Assembly (NCBI GenBank): GCA_963921195.1
Contig: OY992538.1
Span: forward strand, 88,845,904-88,909,903
Length of the DNA stretch: 64,000 bases
DNA from: Pegoplata infirma
Taxonomy: Eukaryota; Arthropoda; Insecta; Diptera; Anthomyiidae
Reading direction: 5' to 3'
A program made the translations under genes and the position numbers. The notes under the pieces were generated by a model that worked only from the letters and a program-made list of their open reading frames with translations, made no database searches and was not told where the DNA came from. Each line of letters begins with the position of its first letter. The first letter of the stretch is position 1. This document shows, one piece after another, positions 39,784 through 51,005 of the stretch.

Positions 39784-41061
39784 CACTGTGCTACAGTGAA
39801 AAAATACTTCTGATGTGACATAGTATAGGTTGTTGGTCTTGTCGAGTAGATCACAAAAATGCCCATTAAACTTGCCAGACACCCTCAAATTTTAGAGTTA
39901 TTGTCAAAAAACGTTTTTTTGTGACTTTTCTCACTAAACCTTGTGTAATTCAGAAAATTTTCAACCGATTTTAAATTTTTAAACTGTTTTGGATAAAAAA
40001 AGGATAGGGCTTTCCATGTGTGTGAATTGGTAAATACGTAAAAGAAAGATATCTATTGATTTTTTCTATAAAATCATTTTTTTTTTTTGTTATTTTTTGA
40101 AAATTTTTCGAGTTTATCGATTTTTTTCTGCTATAGTTCGTTTAAGATAATTTAATTCGTTTAAGACAATTTAATTCTAAATACGATAAGCTTTATTCTG
40201 AAAAAAATCGGATAAAAATTGACAGAGTTGTGATAATTTTTCTGAAAAAGAAAATTAAGATTTTGCAGGAAATCGCCGTTCAGATAACCCAGGCAAAAAA
40301 AATAAATTTATCATAAATGGTCATGTACAATATTTTCAAAGGTTTTTGGCGCGCTGAATCCGAGTCTGGCCTTCTGCTCCATCTCCTTTTTGAGATATTT
40401 AACATAAATTGATATATCAAAAACTTAATAAGGTAGCGCAATTTCAAGGTCAAATTACAATTCAGGAGGTCAAAAACCTTTAAAATAATTATACGCAACC
40501 TCTCAGTATGTTCGTTTATTTTTTTATTTTTTTGCCTGGGTTATCCGCACGGCAATTTCATGCAAAATCTTAATTTTCTTTTTTAAAAAAATTATCACAA
40601 CTCTGTCAATTGTTATCCGATTTTTTTGGCATAAAGCTCATCGTATTCACAATTAAATTTTCTTTAGGAATACGTTTACTACTATAAATGTTGTTGAACA
40701 AACTATAGCAGAAAAAAATCGATAAACTCAAAAAATATTCAAAAAATAACAAAAAAATAGATATTGTTGAAAAAATCAATACATATCTTTCTTATATGTG
40801 TAGACCAATTCACACAAATGAAAAGCCCTATCCTTCTTCTATCCAAAACAGCTGGAAAATTTAAAATCGGTTGAAAAATGTTTAAGTTGCTCGTGGTTTA
40901 GGGAGAAAAGTCCCAAAAAATACGATTTTGACAATAACTTTAAAATTTGAGGGTGTCTGACAAGTTTGATTGGCATTTTTGTGATCTTTTCGACGAGATG
41001 TACAACCTTAACTACCTCATTTTAAAAGTATATTCGATGTTGTGTTTTTTGTAGCACAGTG
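39784..41061. mobile_element. CACTG foldback, 1,278 bp, TSD TTA (second copy)
   Basis: The same ends as 18794-20050, CACTGTGCTAC and GTAGCACAGTG, are flanked by TTA at 39781-39783 and 41062-41064. It lies in the opposite orientation to the first copy. It is inserted into a decayed relative of the hAT MITE at 25390, whose right end 'TTTGCAAACTCTA' appears at 41147-41159. No coding capacity. Confidence 0.88.
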
Positions 41062-41159
41062 TTATTAATCGTAATCGCATGATTTTTTTGTCGATTACGA
41101 TTACGATTAATTGGTGCGATTAATCGAGATTACGATTTAATCGTTTTGCAAACTCTAGT

Positions 41160-41640
41160 TTGATACAAAACGAAAACGGATATGGAGTTTTCGACATAAC
41201 TAGAATTATGTTGTAATGGGTTTTTGCCACAGTTTTATTTCAAAAAAATATAGAATTTTCTTTTTTAAAGATTAAAAAAAAAAAAATTGTTATAATGATC
41301 GTAACTTCAAAAAGAATCTAAAAAAAAAATTAAACTATGAAAATACAACAACAGTATAGTTTTAAAACATACAATGTTTTTAAATTTTTTAAAGTTAATG
41401 GAGCTTTATAATTTCAATTTAAAATCCCTAGTAAATAAATTCGTAATAATAAAAGTTTTTTTTTAACGTTGTTAACTAAACTTATATTTCCCTACAAAAA
41501 TTTCCAAATCTAATTTATTTATTTAATTCATTTTTGTTTATATAAAATTTAAAAAAAAAACTATGTATGCATATAAAATATTATATTTCAAAAACAAGTA
41601 GTATCTTGTTCGTTCATGCACATATATGCTTGGTAAACGT
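41160..41640. other. AT-rich spacer, no gene seen
   Basis: No element end or gene recognised. Confidence 0.5.
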
Positions 41641-41779
41641 TTTTTATACCCTCCAATCTAGTGATAGAGGGTATATATAAGTTTGTCATTCCGTTTGTAA
41701 CACATCGAAATATTGGTCTAGGACCCCATAAAGTATATATATTCATGATCCTCGATTGATTTTAAGTCGATCTAGCGAT

Positions 41780-41823
41780 GTCCGTCCGTCCGTCCGTCCG
41801 TCTGTCTGTCTGTCTGTCCGTCC
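41780..41823 (+). repeat. (GTCY)n tract, 11 units
   Basis: GTCC units flank a short GTCT core at the position equivalent to 7076-13143. Confidence 0.95.
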
Positions 41824-41876
41824 GTAGAAAACACGCTAACTTTTGAAAGACTCTACAGAGGCTACCGAGGTTTGGC

Positions 41877-42951
41877 AAATTAATTGAAACACAGTAAAGT
41901 CTTTAAGACTAAAGTTTTTTATAGATTTTTGTATGGGCTATCGATTAAAAAAATAAAAATTGGAAAACTTTTAGAATAAGTTCTGAATTTTTCAAATTTA
42001 AACTTAAACTTTATTTATCAAAAAACATGCCGCAATGTAATTTTTAATTTTAATTTTTTTAAAAAAAAGTTAAAGTGCTTTTCTATCTGTTCTGAGATGT
42101 GTTTTGCCTTGTTTTCGAAAAATCAAATGTCAAAGATTGCAATACGCTAATTTTATACAATAGTGGTGTATAAAACGTGTGCGTATGAGTAATATCAATA
42201 CTTAAAAAATATTTTTAGAGGCGATGGGAGCGTGGGTGAGTTTATTTTTACGATCACGCACGCTAATGAAATAAAAAAAATATTCAAGCACGATATTTTA
42301 TTTTACTCACGCTCACGTGAACATCGTGACTAAATTTTTTCTTTCATGAGCGTGCGTAATCGTTATTAAAAACTCACTCACGCTACTATTGCCTCTTAAA
42401 ATATTTTTTAAGTATTAATATTACTCATACGCACACGTTTTATACACCATTATTGTATAAAATTAGCGTGTTGCAATATTTGACATTTGATTTCTCGAAA
42501 ACAAAGCAAAACACATCTCTGAAAATTTCAGAACAGATAGAAAAGTCTTTTAACTTTTTTTTTAAAAAATAAAAAAAAAATAAATAAAATTGCGGCATGT
42601 TTTTTGATAAATAAAGTTTAAGCTTAAATTTAAAAAATTCAGAACTTCTTCTGAAAATTTTCTAATTTTTATTTCTTTAATCGATAGCTCATACAAAAAT
42701 CCATAAAAAACTTTTGTCTTTAAGACTTTACTGTGTTTCATTTAATTTGCATAAATATTGAAATAAAGATGCTTAGGCAAAAAAGTTAGATATTTTCATT
42801 TTTTGACCACGCTTACAAGGCCCACTTTTTGAAAAAACTTAAATTTTATTTTTGTTATTCAATAGTACCCTAAGAGCGAATACTTTGCAAATGATTTCAT
42901 ATTGACACGACACAACTTTTTTTTGCTGAACATTTGGTGTGGAATGCCTCA
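41877..42951. mobile_element. TA-type foldback with hAT-like core (left arm truncated)
   Basis: 'GAAACACAGTAAAGTCTTTA' and 'AAGACTTTACTGTGTTTC' start arms that pair about a centre near 42313. The right arm continues to 'GTGTGGAATGCCTCA' at 42951. The left arm lacks the matching outer 200 bp. The loop contains a 'TAGAGGCGATGG ... TGCCTCTTA' unit with CACG-rich repeats, related to the hAT MITE at 28577. A complete copy lies at 51006-52368. Confidence 0.75.
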
Positions 42952-43728
42952 TGTTTGGAATTTACCTGGTCAGGTTGGTATTGCAATCCAGCCAAATAGG
43001 TCCAGTGGTTCAAAAGTTATGAACAAAAGAGTAAATTTCGGCAAGGGTGTTTCGCGAATTTACGAGATAAAAAACACGATAACTTTTGAAAGACAATAAT
43101 GAGACTGCAGAAGCTTGACACGTATCTTTGCCGTTCCCTAGGTCTGTTTGGTTTTAAATTTCAGCTCAATCGGTCCAGTGGTTCAAAAGTATTAAGCAAA
43201 ACCCTGAATTTCAGATTAGTTTCATCTTAAATTCCACATGTTTAAACAAGTTTTAAAAGCATTGGTGGTAACTTAACAATGCTTTTCAAACTTGTTTAGT
43301 TTTAAAGCAATGCTTTTTAAACTTTTCTAGTTTTAAAAGCATTGGTAACTTAAAATTACACTCGAAAAAAATTTTACACTCCAAAAAATTTTCAACTCAA
43401 GAAAATTTTACACTCAAAAAAAAATTTAGTTTTTTTTTTACAAAAATAACAATAGTTTGTGTACATTCGTACGTGCATTCACTCAGAAATATTTTTACAG
43501 TAAAAAAAAACATTACACTCGAAAAAAATTTTACACTCAAAAAAAATTTTTTATTTTTTTTTTTGTTTTAAAAAAACACAAAAAAGAGTTTTTTACTCAA
43601 AACAAAATATATCTAACGAAAATTGTTAATTTTTTCACGTTAAAAATGTACTATCCTTTAAAAAAATGCATTGTGGAGGGTATTCAAAGATTCGACAAAG
43701 TCGAATTTAACTTTTCTACTTGTTTTTT

Positions 43729-44329
43729 GTTTATATTGGCAGTAACTAACATTCAATACATTCACATACATCACATGTCATTACTTAGAAGTATTTGTCA
43801 GTGAACATGGAAGACAGTATGGGGTACAGTTAATAGAATTTTATTGTTAAAAAAATTAACATTTCAAAAATATATCCATGGTCATTTTTTTGCAAATTTT
43901 CTTAAAATTTTTATTTTTTATTTGATTTATATTTTTTGTATTTTTTTAAAAAAATTTGTGCTAATGACTTGTTTTTATACTATAAGTGTTTACTGTATCA
44001 TATAGATAAACAAATGGCTTACACATAAACTATTTTTCACCAAAACAGTTCATAGAAGCTAGTATGATAATGTCAAAAACATTGTAAATACAGTACCGGT
44101 CAAAAGTATTCACTCAGTTTTATAGTAGGTGTAATTTCTTAAAGACAAAATCTTAAATACCAGACCATTTTTATCAAACGAGGCTTTTTTTAAGGTGTTT
44201 TGTAGGTTATTTATAAAGCTTTTATTTAAGCTTAATATCATCCAGATTGAACTAATAATAAATGTGCTACGAGGGTCGAACAGGAAAAAACAATTTGTGT
44301 AGACATTTTCTAAAAAAAAAAAATATATT
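43729..44329. other. AT-rich stretch with a Tc1/mariner-like end
   Basis: 'CAGTACCGGTCAAAAGTATT' at about 44091 resembles the terminus of Tc1/mariner elements. I found no matching opposite end, so it may be a lone relic. Otherwise no gene is seen. Confidence 0.35.
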
Positions 44330-44890
44330 TTGAGTAGGTTTATTCTAGCTCGAGGTCATTATTTTCTTTACTTATTAAAACTATGATATTCTCATAGAAT
44401 AATTTTTAAGAAAAGTATTTTTTTTTCTGTTTTAAATTTATTTAGGTTTGGTAATTTTTGCAAGACTTATTCGACGTTTTGTCATTTAATGAACATTAAC
44501 GATTTTTCATTAAAATCTATTTGCTACTTGTAGTATAGGGTTTTTATATTTGCTAAATAATAATAAAATAATGGAAGCTGACAAATTCCGAAACACCTAT
44601 CGATTAATACCCTATTCAAACTTAGAGTTTTAAACAGTTTTTAGCAATTATTTTTAGCATTTTCTGTCAATATACTGTAATAGAACTAAGAAAGTGCTAA
44701 AAATATTTCTGCTAAGAACGATTTAAAACTGTACGTGTGAATAGGGTATAAGTCTTGCAAAAATGACCAACATAAATGTATTTAAAACAGAAAAAAAAAA
44801 TAATTTTCTAGAAAACTATTCTATGAGAATATCATAGTTTTAATTAGTAACAGAAATAATTATCCCGAGTTAGAATAAACCTAAAATTTA
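44330..44890. mobile_element. Foldback with a small nested MITE
   Basis: 'AGGTTTATTCTAGCTCGAGG' pairs with 'CCCGAGTTAGAATAAACCT', and 'ATGATATTCTCATAGAATAA' with 'TTCTATGAGAATATCAT'. The centre is asymmetric because of spacer DNA and the MITE at 44610-44746. Confidence 0.65.
44610..44746. mobile_element. 137-bp MITE, TA target
   Basis: The ends CCCTATTCAAAC and GTGTGAATAGGG are inverted and flanked by TA on both sides (44608-44609, 44747-44748). 'TTTTAAACAG' and 'ATTTAAAACTG' extend the stem. A TA duplication is the usual signature of Tc1/mariner-type MITEs. Confidence 0.6.
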
Positions 44891-45017
44891 TGAAGGCAAT
44901 ATATGGAATCAAGAAAGTTGTGTTTTTGGTTATCAAATTTTTCAAAATCTAGGCTTAGGAGGCGTGGCTAAACATTAAAAAATGGAAAAGTCTGTGTCGA
45001 GTTGCCTTGATTTATTA

Positions 45018-45903
45018 CACCGCTCAACACTCATTTTCCGGTTTGAGTTCTGGTGATCAATTTTAGTAGGCATCGATCTCCTGCTTCCAAATCTGTTCTC
45101 CAAATTTGTCCATCACGTCCAGATTTTTAGTTATTCACGGTTAAAAATGCGAAAAATTAAGATTTTTGCATTTTTTGAAAGCTTGCACAGCAGCCATTCA
45201 GTGGAATACAAATCTGGTATAAAGCGCAAAAATATAATTTGTCTATGGTCTCCAACATAGAAAACATTTTTTTTTCTAATTATTGCGTTTGGTTGGGTTA
45301 CACTTGCGTTTTAAAATGATACTGTTAAAATTACCATTTTTGTAAAAAAGGTAAGGTAGATAGATACCTTAGTTTTTTTTAATATTTTTCAAAGAAAAAC
45401 TAAAAAAAATAAATATTTTACAAATTTAAGTTTTCTGTGTTATTTTTCATATAAACCGGAAGATATCTTTAATGGGTTTAAAAGTCTATTAGAAAGTATG
45501 AGCTTTTGCCCAAATTTTGAGCTCATCACAGTAAAGATTGATCATCTGGTTTTTGTTTTAGAGCCTTTTAAAAATGGTGCTTTTTTTAATTTTTTTCACA
45601 GTGTTTTTTTAAAATACATGTTTGGGCAATAATAGTGCAACAATTAAAAATTTTTTTGATCATATATTTGAGTTTAATTCTACTCTAACGCTTTATACCA
45701 GATTTTTATTCCAGTGGCTGCTGTGCAGACTTTCAAAAAAGACAAAAATCGCGTTTTTTCGCATTTTCAACCGCAAGTAATTAAAATTCTAGACGTGATG
45801 GAAAAATTTTTAGCACAGATTTGGAGTCAGCGAGTCAAAATCTTTAAAAATTGTATATGAAATTTCAAACCGGAGCCAAAAACCTTCGTTTTGTTGAGCG
45901 GTG
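45018..45903. mobile_element. CACCG foldback, 886 bp, TSD TTA
   Basis: The ends CACCGCTCAACA and TGTTGAGCGGTG are flanked by TTA (45015-45017, 45904-45906). The arms pair through 'TCCATCACGTCCAGA' with 'TCTAGACGTGATGGA' and 'GCACAGCAGCCA' with 'TGGCTGCTGTGC'. A right-arm fragment of the same family lies at 61250-61497. No coding capacity. Confidence 0.85.
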
Positions 45904-46144
45904 TTATTTATCCAATTTAAACGAAATGCACCACAATCACGAAAATTTATATTTTTTATGGGCTATTGCATAATTTTTTTTTTCGAAAATTTTTAGACCC
46001 CGTTTTGAAATTTTTAATTATGTCAATTAATTTTGTTAAAATATCAAAAGTCCCGGCACCTTTTTCCATTTTTTTAATTTAGATGTTTGCCTATTCACAC
46101 AAAAAAAAATCAGAAGCGGTTCTTTCGTTTTTTTTTTTTTTTTT
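45904..46144. other. AT-rich spacer, no gene seen
   Basis: No element end or gene recognised. Confidence 0.5.
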
Positions 46145-46330
46145 AAATCTCATTTGAATATTGAATTTCATAACAATATGTATTGTAATTTGCTTGTATA
46201 TGTTTTGTTTGTTTTAACATAGCGTATGAGTAGCAAGTAATTGCAAAAATGTTATTCATACGCTATGGTAAAACACAAAAATACAAGAGAATTACAAAAT
46301 TGTTATAAAATATATACAATATTCAAAATC
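46145..46330. mobile_element. Hairpin MITE, copy 2
   Basis: 'ACATAGCGTATGAGTAGCAA' and 'TATTCATACGCTATGGTAAA' form the inner stem, and 'TTGAATATTGAATTTCATAA' pairs with 'TTATAAAATATATACAATAT' further out. The family is the same as 36715-36890 ('GCGTATGAGTA', 'ACAAGAGAATTA'). Confidence 0.7.
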
Positions 46331-46695
46331 AGTTTTCTCCAAAAAAAAAAAGTGCTTCGTATTTTTTTGTGTTTATAGCAGTGTTGCCACTTTCTGGATA
46401 ATTATCCAAAAGTGGGACAATTTCAAAATCCTTGGATAATTTTTGGATAATGACATTTTTTGTGTAATTTTTGTGTAATTTCACCTCAAAAAAGTTTAGG
46501 CTAATTTTGATCATATTAAAGCTTTTTTAACATTTTATCGACATTTTCGACTTCGGAAAAAAATCATATGGACTTTAGAAATTTTGACTACCAAATTCTA
46601 GATAATAAATGATGGACATGCATTTTTGGACACCAAAAACCTAGTCTTAAGTTTTTGAAATTACAATTTTTTTCTAGAGAAAAAAATATTATTTA
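46331..46695. other. AT-rich stretch, no gene seen
   Basis: It contains a small repeat 'TTGGATAAT' / 'CTGGATAATTATCCA' at 46394-46450. A frame of 61 codons on the minus strand has no recognisable motif. Confidence 0.45.
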
Positions 46696-47257
46696 CACTC
46701 TAAAAATTGCTCGTAAAATTACTACTATAAAGTGGGTAAATTTTTATGTAAAATAACACACAACGAGTAAAATTGAGCACGAAGTGTTTAAAATTTTAGT
46801 TTACACACAAATATTTGAATATTACGCACATTAGATAGTATTTTTTGTGCTGACATACAAATTTGAAAAAAAAAATAAACACTTTAATTTTAAAGTTACA
46901 CATTTTGTGTGTATGGTAAGCATTTAATGTTTAAATTTAAAATATTGAACATTTAATGCGTAATATAAAAACAAAAATTGAAATTGTCAAAGCAAATTAA
47001 AAAGGAAAATAAAAGCAGAAAATTTGTTAATTTCTCTATTGAAATAAAATAACGAGAAAAATGCAATAAAAACACGAAAATATTTTAAATAGAGATAAGA
47101 TAATTATAACTAACAATATTTTGCTGCATCATATGCCTTAATAAAATTAAAAGAAACCGACAAGAAGCGTTAAAATACATCTGAAACCTAGAAGTTTGTA
47201 GCATCTACAAAACATCATATTTTTCAAAAGAATGTTTGCCAATCTTAAACTAGAAAG

Positions 47258-49263
47258 GTAAGTACACAAAGAAAATTGTGAAAAGTTTTATTACAAAAAA
47301 GGATTTAAAATGTTTTCTTTAAAAAATATCTCTATGTAAGAATCTAATGATATTTTTTATAAAAATTTCTAAGATTCATAGAGATTTTTTCTAAAATAAA
47401 AATTACTCAGATTTTTCTATATAAAAAATATATCTCAGATTCTGAGAATTTTTCTATAGAAAAAATGTCCCAGATTTTGAGAATTTTTCTATAAAAAAAT
47501 GTCTCAGATTCTGAGAATTTTTCTATAGAAAAAATGTCCCAGATTTTGAGAATTTTTCTATAAAAAAAATGTCTCAGATTCTGAGAATTTTTCTATAGAA
47601 AAAATGTCTCAGATTCTGAGAATTTTTCTATAGAAAAAATGTGTCAAATTCTGAGAATTTTTCTTTAGAAAAAATGTCTCAGATTCTGAGAATTTTTCTA
47701 TAGAAAAAATGTCTCAGATTCTGAGAATTTTTCTATAGAAAAAATGTCTCAGATTCTGAGAATTTTTCTATAGAAAAAATGTCTCAGATTCTGAGAATTT
47801 TTCTATAGAAAAAATGTCTCAGATTCTGAGAATTTTTCTATAGAAACAATGTCTCAGATTCCAAAAATTTTTCTGTCGAAAAAATGTCTCAGATTTTGAG
47901 AATTTTTTTATAGAAAAAATGTGTCAGATTCTGAGACATTTTTCTATAGAAAAAATATCTCAGATTCTGAGAATTTTTCTATAGAAAAAATGTCTCAGAT
48001 TCTGAGAATTTTTCTATAGAAAAAATGTCTCAGATTCTGAGAATTTTTCTATAGAAAAAATGTCTCAGATTCTGAGAATTTTTCTATAGAAAAAATGTCT
48101 CAGATTCTGAGAATTTTTTATAGAAAAAATGAATTTTTCTATAGAATTTTTCTATAGAAAAAATGAATTTTTCTATAGAAAAAATGTGTCAAATTCTGAG
48201 AATTTTTCTATAGAAAAAATGTCTCAGATTCTGAGAATTTTTCTATAGAAAAAATGTCTCAGATTCCAAAAATTTTTCTGTCGAAAAAATGTCTCAGATT
48301 TTGAGAATTTTTTTATAGAAAAAATGTGTCAGATTCTGAGACATTTTTCTATAGAAAAAATGTCTCAGATTCTGAGAATTTTTCTATAGAAAAAATGTCT
48401 CAGATTCAGAGAATTTTTCTATAGAAAAAATGTCTCAGATTCTGAGAATTTTTCTATAGAAAAAATGTCTCAGATTCTGAGAATTTTTCTATAGAAAAAA
48501 TGTCTCAGATTCTGAGAATTTTTCTATAGAAAAAATGTCTCAGATTCTGAGAATTTTTCTATAGAAAAAATTTCTCAGATTCTGAGAATTTTTCTATAGA
48601 AAAAATTTCTCAGATTCCGAAAATTTTTCTGTAGAAAAAATGTCTCAGATTTTGAGAATTTTTCTATTGAAAAAATATCTCAGATTCTGAGAATTTTTCT
48701 ATAGAAAAAATATCTCAGATTCTGAGAATTTTTCTATTGAAAAAATATCTCAGATTCTGAGAATTTTTCTATAGAAAAAATATCTCAGATTCTGAGAATT
48801 TTTCTATAGAAAAAATATCTCAGATTCTGAAAATTTTTCTATAGAAAAACTGTTACAGATTCTAAAAAGTTTTCCATAGAAAAAATATCTCAGATCATGA
48901 GAAGTTTTCTATAGAAAAAAATGGCTCAGATCATGAGAATGTTTCTATAGAAAAATGGCTCATATCCCAAGAAATTTTCTATAGAAAAATTATCTCAGAT
49001 TTTGAAAATATTCCTATAGAAAAAATGTCTCAACTTCTGATAATTTTTATAAAGAAAAAATGTTTCAGATTCTGAGAAATTTGTTTTATAAAAAAAATTC
49101 TCAAAATTTGAGACAATTTTTCTATAGAAAAAATCTCAGAATCTGAGATAATTTTTTTATAGAAAAATTCTCGGAATCTGAAACATTTTTCTATAGAAAA
49201 GGAGATATGAATTTCATAGTAAAAAATACTATTAACTCTTTTTACATTTTTATTTACTTTTAG
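47258..49263 (+). other. Putative intron filled by satellite
   Basis: The donor matches the 9-base U1 consensus AAG|GTAAGT. The acceptor side has ATTAAC (branch-like, about 49231) and a T-rich tract ending in TTTTAG. The candidate exons are non-coding or nearly so: joined, the first ATG frame upstream stops within about ten codons. The signals could be chance matches in AT-rich DNA, so this is an inference needing RNA evidence. Confidence 0.35.
47330..49190. repeat. 35-bp satellite array, about 53 units
   Basis: The unit is TTTTTCTATAGAAAAAA plus TGTCTCAGATTCTGAGAA (35 bp). It contains two dyads: TTTTTCTATAGAAAAA, a perfect palindrome, and CTCAGA-T-TCTGAG. Units in the middle are almost identical and decay towards both ends (before 47450 and after 48850). 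A block of variant units near 47855-47950 recurs about 400 bp later at 48255-48350, showing a higher-order duplication. A small degenerate array of the same type lies at 61615-61800. Confidence 0.93.
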
Positions 49264-49978
49264 ATGACACAACAATTCATAAAATCAAAACTCAGATTCC
49301 AAATCCCAATTCTTGAAGATAGGACTTTCTTTCAAAAAGACAGAGGAATATCTTTTAGAGGAAATTAAGTAACAAGAAATTGTGGAAAAGAGAATATTAA
49401 AGATCACGGACTTAGAAGTTTTTGTTAAGATTTTGTTTAATTTTAAAATGCTTTCCTCAAAAAGTATAAAATTGATAATGTTTAAAAATAAATGTTTATC
49501 ATCTTTTAGATTGCGTATTTAATAATACTTTAATTTATTATTTTTCCCTTGTTTGTTTTAGTTTTAATATTAAGCAATCTATTACAAAATTATGTTCGTG
49601 TTAATATATTTTTGCAATTTATATTTTTTTGACTATTGTAGAAATAAAAACTATGAAAATAACAAAATGCATTTTTTGGATTTATTTTCTATAGGAATAA
49701 AAAAAAAAAATAAATTTTGAACATTTTATATGCATTTTTACACACATTCTGAAGATTTTTAGACATAAATATTTTAAAATTACACACTTTGTGTGTACTG
49801 CTACAGAATTTGGTAAGAAGTTAACTTGTAGGTGTACACACAAAATGTTTAATAGTTGTACACACTTTGTGTGCAAATGTTGAAATTTAAACACATTGAG
49901 TATTTTTACCCACTTTATTGTAGGAGAACAGTTACCTACAATAAAGTGGGTAAAATTCAACAAAATTTTATAAGAGTG

Positions 49979-50230
49979 TAATATTACCATTCTCCCATTT
50001 TTCAGTTAAAAGAATTTTTAGACTAGCAGACATGTGTCAAAACTTTATGAATAAAGCTCTTGTTTTTATACATACTGCATCAATAATTTTTACAAAAAAT
50101 GGAAATAACAAAATTGAGGAGCTTGTTTAGAACGTACTATTGAAATTTAAGAAAAAACTGTAAATAAAATTAAAAGAAATAAAAAAATAATTTAATTTCT
50201 TATTTTTAAATAAAACAATACAATACAATA
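49979..50230. other. AT-rich spacer
   Basis: No element end or gene recognised. Confidence 0.5.
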
Positions 50231-50301
50231 GGGGGCCCTGTAGGTTAGTTGGTAGCGTGCTAGCAGGGGGTCGTGGGTTTGATTCCCACAAAAACCCTTG
50301 G
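50231..50301 (+). other. tRNA-like module, truncated anticodon arm
   Basis: GGGGGCCCTGTAGGTTAGTT with GGTAGCG is a near-consensus A box and GTCGTGGGTTTGATTCCCAC a near-consensus B box with a good T stem (GTGGG/CCCAC). The D-arm-to-T-arm distance is short, leaving no full anticodon arm, and the 3' acceptor strand (AAAAACCCTTGG) pairs only partly. It is most likely a tRNA-derived SINE head or tRNA pseudogene. Confidence 0.55.
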
Positions 50302-51003
50302 TTGATTTCGCTACAAAGCGACGACGGTCATTGTTACTAGTTCTCGTTTAGGTTCAAATTATTAAAAATGATTTGTAATTAAATTGGATAAATAATTAAA
50401 AGCTGATCATTCCCAGCAGAAATAAATCGAGATTTTGGCGACACAGCATCTATTTATAGCATACCGAAGCGCATCCAAAGAGCGCTCTTAAGGATGCACT
50501 AAAAGTAAGGGGAAAAAAGTTTAATTTTTTGTTAAGATTTTTTATATAAAACTTACAATTTAAAATTATTTTTTGATAAAATTTCACACTTGCTTTCCTT
50601 TTTAATATTTTTAACACTTTTTGAATGAAAAAGTATGAGTTTTGGACGAAGACAGATGATTTCACTGCATCATTATTGCGCATTTATCAGCGCTGCAAAG
50701 AGTGCTTCAATCATAACATATTTAACACATTTTGAATGATGATAAATAGGCTAACCAAAAAAACAGCAAATGCTTTTTCAAAGAATAAACCGATTTGGAT
50801 TAAACACAGTCTGATAACGAAAAAACACAAATATTAAAATACATTTGTTTTAAGTTTTTTTGCTTATTTTTTCATTTATTGGTATGTTTTTTATCTCATT
50901 TTTACATTTTTTTCTCTTTCTTACAACTTTTTTCTTGTAATTTATCTAGATTATTATTTTTTTTTAAATCAAAAAAAATGTTGCTAAAATTTTTACAAAT
51001 ACA
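50302..51003. other. AT-rich stretch with weak short repeats
   Basis: 'CACTGCATC(A/T)TTATT ... CAGCGCT' near 50660-50695 resembles the 48-bp repeats at 53238-53400. No gene is visible. Confidence 0.45.
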
Positions 51004-51005
51004 TA

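Larger units (their letters stand above)
41641..43728 (+). mobile_element. Mini-me / DINE-1-like element, type A (second copy, interrupted)
   Basis: It has the type A plan from TTTTTATACCCTCCAATC to 'TCTACTTGTTTTTT'. The GTCY tract is only 11 units (41780-41823), flanked by GTCC on both sides with GTCT in the middle, exactly like the giant tract of 6936-14006 but short. A foldback (41877-42951) has inserted into the 'GTTTGGCATATATGTTTG' region. The frame open across the junction at 42902-43099 is repeat sequence, not a gene. Confidence 0.85.
46696..49978 (+). mobile_element. 3.3-kb CACTC...GAGTG element carrying a satellite array
   Basis: The left end CACTCTAAAAATTG and right end ATAAGAGTG are followed inward by matching 'TAAAGTGGGTAAA' and 'TTTACCCACTTTA', with a second copy of the latter pair forming a small hairpin at 49902-49955. 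TA flanks both ends. Subterminal 'ACACACTTTGTGTG' motifs occur on both sides (46908-46920, 49788-49880). The body contains a 35-bp satellite (47330-49190) between strong splice-like signals: AAG|GTAAGT at 47255-47263 and a T-rich tract ending TTTTAG at 49263. AATAAA-like signals follow downstream. After the acceptor a 33-codon frame starts with ATG (49264). No transposase is visible. Confidence 0.7.

Noticed and set aside
47330..49190. CRISPR-like array (regular dyad repeats)
   Set aside because: There are no unique spacers: the whole 35-bp unit repeats. The sequence is eukaryotic and no cas genes are present.
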